From: Cladorhizidae sp. MBARI D1340-BT2
Taxonomy: Eukaryota > Porifera > Demospongiae > Poecilosclerida > Cladorhizidae
Assembly (NCBI GenBank): GCA_028752905.1
Contig: JAQNBH010000015.1
Span: 33,251,663-33,315,662, forward strand
Reading direction: 5' to 3'
Length of the DNA stretch: 64,000 nt
Shown: positions 60,300 to 64,000 of the stretch, piece after piece
Layout of the letters: each line of letters starts with the position of its first letter
Numbering within the stretch: position 1 is the stretch's first letter
Notes under the pieces: model-generated
Database searches by the model: none
The model's input: the letters and a program-made list of their open reading frames with translations, nothing else
Told to the model about the DNA's origin: nothing
Made by a program: the position numbers and the translations under genes

Positions 60300-61880
60300 G
60301 AGTGCATCCTAGTGCATTCTTGTTTATGTGCATATTGCATATTTGGATTAGGCATAGGGTACAGTTTGTTCCTAGTATCTGACTTTATAGCTAGGTAGAC
60401 TCTGGGAGGGGTGAAGTATATCCAACTTCATATCATGGCAAAACCATATGGAGGTATTTAACACTGTAGATCTTGGAAATCTGTAGACTTCCACTGTGGC
60501 AGCAACCGATTTTTAGCTATAAGTTCATAGCTACAATCTACAATACAAGGAGTGCTCTTGCCATGCATTGCACATACTCTGAGCATTGTGATTGGGAAAC
60601 GGAATTGGAGATGAGATAAGTGGCAAATCTTTCTGTTTGTTCAAAAGGCCTCTGACATTATGAAGAGTAGCCAGGAGAAGACTCAGTCTGCACTCTCAGT
60701 GGTCCTATCTCCTATTACACTGCTGTTGTGTCAAATTTTACTTTTAAAATGAGTACACAGTAATTAGCTATCTTGTTATATAGAAGATACAGAGCTCCTA
60801 ACTGAATCTCCCTCTTGTTAAAATTCTGTTGCTGTTGTTCTGCTGGTCCTCCAAATTCAAGAGTAGTTCATCACAGTAGCATTAAATATGTAGTAGGTAA
60901 CAATATTCCTAACTACATACATAGGAGGAAAAATAAACATTTGGTAAAAATCCGTGTCACTAGAAAAGCAATGGATTCCTGGGGGGAAAGGAGAAGGAAG
61001 GAGCAGAATGCTCATAAAATGCTACGCTAGCAGAGAGCATGTAAGAAGTACACAAAAATGGAAGGGAAGCAACCAGCGACTGAATTCACGACAGGGGGGT
61101 TTGTGTTGGCGAAACCACATCATACACACCCAAAGTGACATGCTGACTAAGTCAGGTACTGGTTGGGAAGGGAAAAAGTGGGGGGAAGAAATCGCTCCTC
61201 ATACCTGGACGGACAGTGGCTAGGTCCAAAATAACTGGGGTCATATTCACACATTTCAGTTATGTGACATGCACTCTAATTATTGTATGTGACAATACCT
61301 CTCACCTGATTCTGCAATTTCATTGGCTTTCTGGAGCCAAAGGCAGCAGAGATTGCTAATGGTAATCACCTGCCCACTCATTTATGATAGAGAGACAGAG
61401 CCTGGTTATGTCTGCCTGTAATTTAGATGTGGCTAATCTTTTATTGTTCAATGGAGCTCAGATAATTATGGTTCATAGAAGATACATTTGTAAGTCCAAC
61501 CATATTTGTTTCCCAAAAGAGGTTTGCCTCTTCCACCAATTACTCACCATGAGTCATCAGGTACAAGTAATGCCTTGCCTTCATTGTAGTGAACTCTTCC
61601 CCATGAGCATCTTTTGAATGTAGATTAGAGGTGGCATTCAAATTCTTGATATCACAATCATGAAAACCTAGAGTTATTTAACATACAGTTTCTCTTCTTC
61701 CTAAATATACCCTCCCCCCCCCCATCCAGCTTAGACTTCTCTGGGTTGTGCAATCAGCAAATCTGGTTATAATTGCATGTGTTGATCATCTAGACCTATC
61801 AGTGGCAAATACTGAATGTGGCACACAAGGCCTAGTGGGTCTGACCAGCCTCTCCCTTTCCATACATGTGTATGTGTGCA
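60300..61880. other. Spacer, nothing recognised
   Basis: Single-copy sequence with short frames (for example 61384-61617) lacking recognisable domains. A C-rich tract occurs near 61713. Confidence 0.45.
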
Positions 61881-61884
61881 TATA

Positions 61885-63055
61885 TACCCCCAAATGGCCT
61901 GGCTAGTGAGCCTGCCCCCAAATGGCCTGGCTAGTGAGACTACCCCCAAATGGCCTGGCTAGTGAGACCACCCCCAAATAGTCTGGCTAGTGAGACTACC
62001 CCCAAATAGCCTGGCTAGTGAGACTACCCCCAAATGGCCTGGCTAGTGAGATTAACCCCAAATAGCCTGGCTAGTGAGATTACCCCCAAATGGCCTGGCT
62101 AGTGAGATTACCCCCAAATGGCCTGGCTAGTGAGATTACCCCCAAATGGCCTGGCTAGTGAGATTACCCCCAAATGGCCTGGCTAGTGAGATTACCCCCA
62201 AATGGCCTAGCTAGTGAGATTACCCCCAAATAGCCTGGCCACCCCCAAATAGTCTGGCTAGTGAGATTACCCCCAAATGGCCTGGCTAGTGATATTACCC
62301 CTGGCTAGTGAGATTACCCCCAAATGGCTGGCTAGTGAGATTACCCCCAAATGGCCTGGCTAGTGAGACCACCTCCAAATAGTCTGGCTAGTGAGATTAC
62401 CCCCAAATGGCCTGGCTAGTGAGATTACCCCCAAATGGCCTAGCTAGTGAGATTACCCCCAAATAACCTGGCCACCCCCAAATAGTCTGGCTAGTGAGAT
62501 TACCCCCAAATGGCCTGGCTAGTGAGATTACCCCCAAATGGCCTGGCTAGTGAGACCACCTCCAAATAGTCTGGCTAGTGAGATTACCCCCAAATGGCCT
62601 GGCTAGTGGGATTACCCCCAAATGGCCTAGCTAGTGAGATTACCCCCAAATAGCCCGGCCACCCCCAAATAGTCTGGCTAGTGAGATTACCCCCAAATGG
62701 CCTGGCTAGTGATATTACCCCTGGCTAGTGAGATTACCCCCAAATGGCCTGGCTAGTGAGATTACCCCCAAATGGCCTGGCTAGTGAGATTACCCCCAAA
62801 TGGCCTGGCCACCCCCAAATAGTCTGGCTAGTGAGATTACCCCCAAATAGTCTGGCTAGTGAAATTACCCCCAAATGGCCTGGCTAGTGAGATTACCCCC
62901 AAATGGCCTGGCCACCCCCAAATAGTCTGGCTAGTGAGATTACCCCCAAATGGCCTGGCTAGTGAGATTACCCCCAAATGGCCTGGCTAGTGAGACCACC
63001 CCCAAATGGCCTGGCTAGTGAGACCACCCCCAAATGGCCTGGCTAGTGAGACTGA
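61885..63055. repeat. 29-bp minisatellite with higher-order structure
   Basis: The unit is CCCCCAAATGGCCTGGCTAG plus tgagattac. Truncated units (ggccacccccaaatagtctgg and gatattacccctggctag) recur at about 420-bp spacing (near 62235 and 62655, 62290 and 62710), showing amplification of blocks. Confidence 0.93.
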
Positions 63056-63619
63056 CAGTGCATAGGTCTGCTTGGTTGGCATAACAAGAGCCATTGTTTC
63101 TGCTAGCATTACATTCATTAGAGCTCAATCAGACATCTTTCTAAGCGCGACCAATCACGACCAGCAACCTTTAGTGTCAAGTGCTTGCCTTTCTTCAGAC
63201 AAAACATCCCCCGCACCCTCCAAGATAGTGAATTATCAATTAACAGATAAAAATACAAATACAAAGTAATTGAAAGCAAAGTGCCCCCCACCAGGGAGTT
63301 GAGTTGGAAGTTCGTAAATTACCGTGCATTGCCATATATCCGACTAGAAAAGGTACCTGGGAATTTCCCGTAAAATATCTATAAGGAGCATAAAATGAGA
63401 TTGAGGGATTTAGTCCCCCCTCATCCCCACCCCCACCCACCCCGATCCCCAGGTTTTTACCCCTCCAGTGTTTTACTCTCCCAAACCCATATTTCAAAGA
63501 AATATTATTTTGTTGAACCAGTCAAAGACGATTCTGCCCTCTATAAACCGCCATTCCGAAACTGCAGTGTTTTCCTAATAGAGAAGGGCTAACTGCAGGA
63601 AAGTCTTGTATTGTGTCTC

Positions 63620-64000
63620 TGATATAGCTGGCATAGTTTGTTGGTGATGCCCACATGTTGCATAGCTGACGTAGTTTGTTGGTGATGCCCACATGTTGCG
63701 TAGCTGGCATGGTTTGTTGGTGACGCCCACATGTTGCATAGCTGACGTAGTTTGTTGGTGATGCCCACATGTTGCGTAGCTGGCATGGTTTGTTGGTGAT
63801 GCCCACATGTTGCATAGCTGACGTAGTTTGTTGGTGATGCCCACATGTTGCAGCTGACGTAGTTTGTCCACATGTTGCGTAGCTGGCATGGTTTGTTGGT
63901 GATGCCCACATGTTGCGTAGCTGACGTCGTTTGTTGGTGATGCCCACATGTTGCATAGCTGGCATGGTTTGTTGGTGATGCCCACATGTTGCGTAGCTGG
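63620..64000. repeat. 38-bp minisatellite, second locus (runs off window)
   Basis: The same unit and orientation as at 28880-29245, with TAGTTTGTTGGTGATGCCCA plus catgttgcgtagctggca. Its left flank (aaactgcagtgttttcctaatagagaaggg) matches the first locus. The window ends inside the array. Confidence 0.93.

Overview
This is eukaryotic, animal-type DNA. The coding sequence is split into short exons with GT...AG introns, and the two recognisable genes belong to families typical of ciliated, recombination-proficient eukaryotes. The rest is tandem repeats and DNA transposons. An early-branching invertebrate such as a sponge or cnidarian-grade animal is my best guess, but nothing here fixes the species. 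There are no operons, CRISPR arrays or rRNA genes.

Gene 1 (+ strand, 330-12833) is the C-terminal two thirds of DRC7 (CCDC135/FAP50), a subunit of the nexin-dynein regulatory complex of motile cilia. Eleven phase-consistent exons (1752 nt, 583 codons plus stop) were read by hand. The 5' part lies before the window. Its introns hold a 2.4 kb terminal-inverted-repeat (TIR) transposon (2750-5114), a 21-bp minisatellite (5454-6712) and a 33-bp minisatellite (8636-9222).

Gene 2 (- strand, 54354 down to 27503) is RAD51B, a RAD51 paralogue of the BCDX2 homologous-recombination complex. Seven phase-consistent exons, including a 28-nt microexon, give 344 codons plus stop. Only the short N-terminal exon was not found. 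The gene converges on DRC7. The exon carrying the Walker A ATP-binding loop occurs three times in a 2.4-kb tandem duplication (about 36730-42088). Only the most 5' copy has a normal acceptor and the canonical glycine. The other two begin exactly at the splice acceptor, follow transposon-like DNA, and have Gly changed to Arg.

The 14.7 kb between the genes (12834-27502) is almost wholly tandem arrays: 40-bp (14968-16595), 67/60-bp (17700-18808), 56-bp (19665-20370) and a 4.5-kb, roughly 267-copy 17-bp array (21121-25664). RAD51B introns carry a 30-bp array of about 107 copies (30143-33372), a decayed hAT transposase (43827-46081), a piggyBac-like element (49388-50282) and further arrays. The right end (54.4-64 kb) has an inverted copy of the 1.1-kb element seen inside the RAD51B duplication, more minisatellites and one weak first-exon candidate.

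The most interesting signals are the RAD51B exon triplication, the satellite whose unit combines a T-box-like and a nuclear-receptor-like half-site, dispersed hammerhead-ribozyme-like motifs, and a little-described TIR transposon with a 14-bp frame-breaking duplication. The longest open frames (up to about 1090 codons) are artefacts of arrays whose unit length is a multiple of three.
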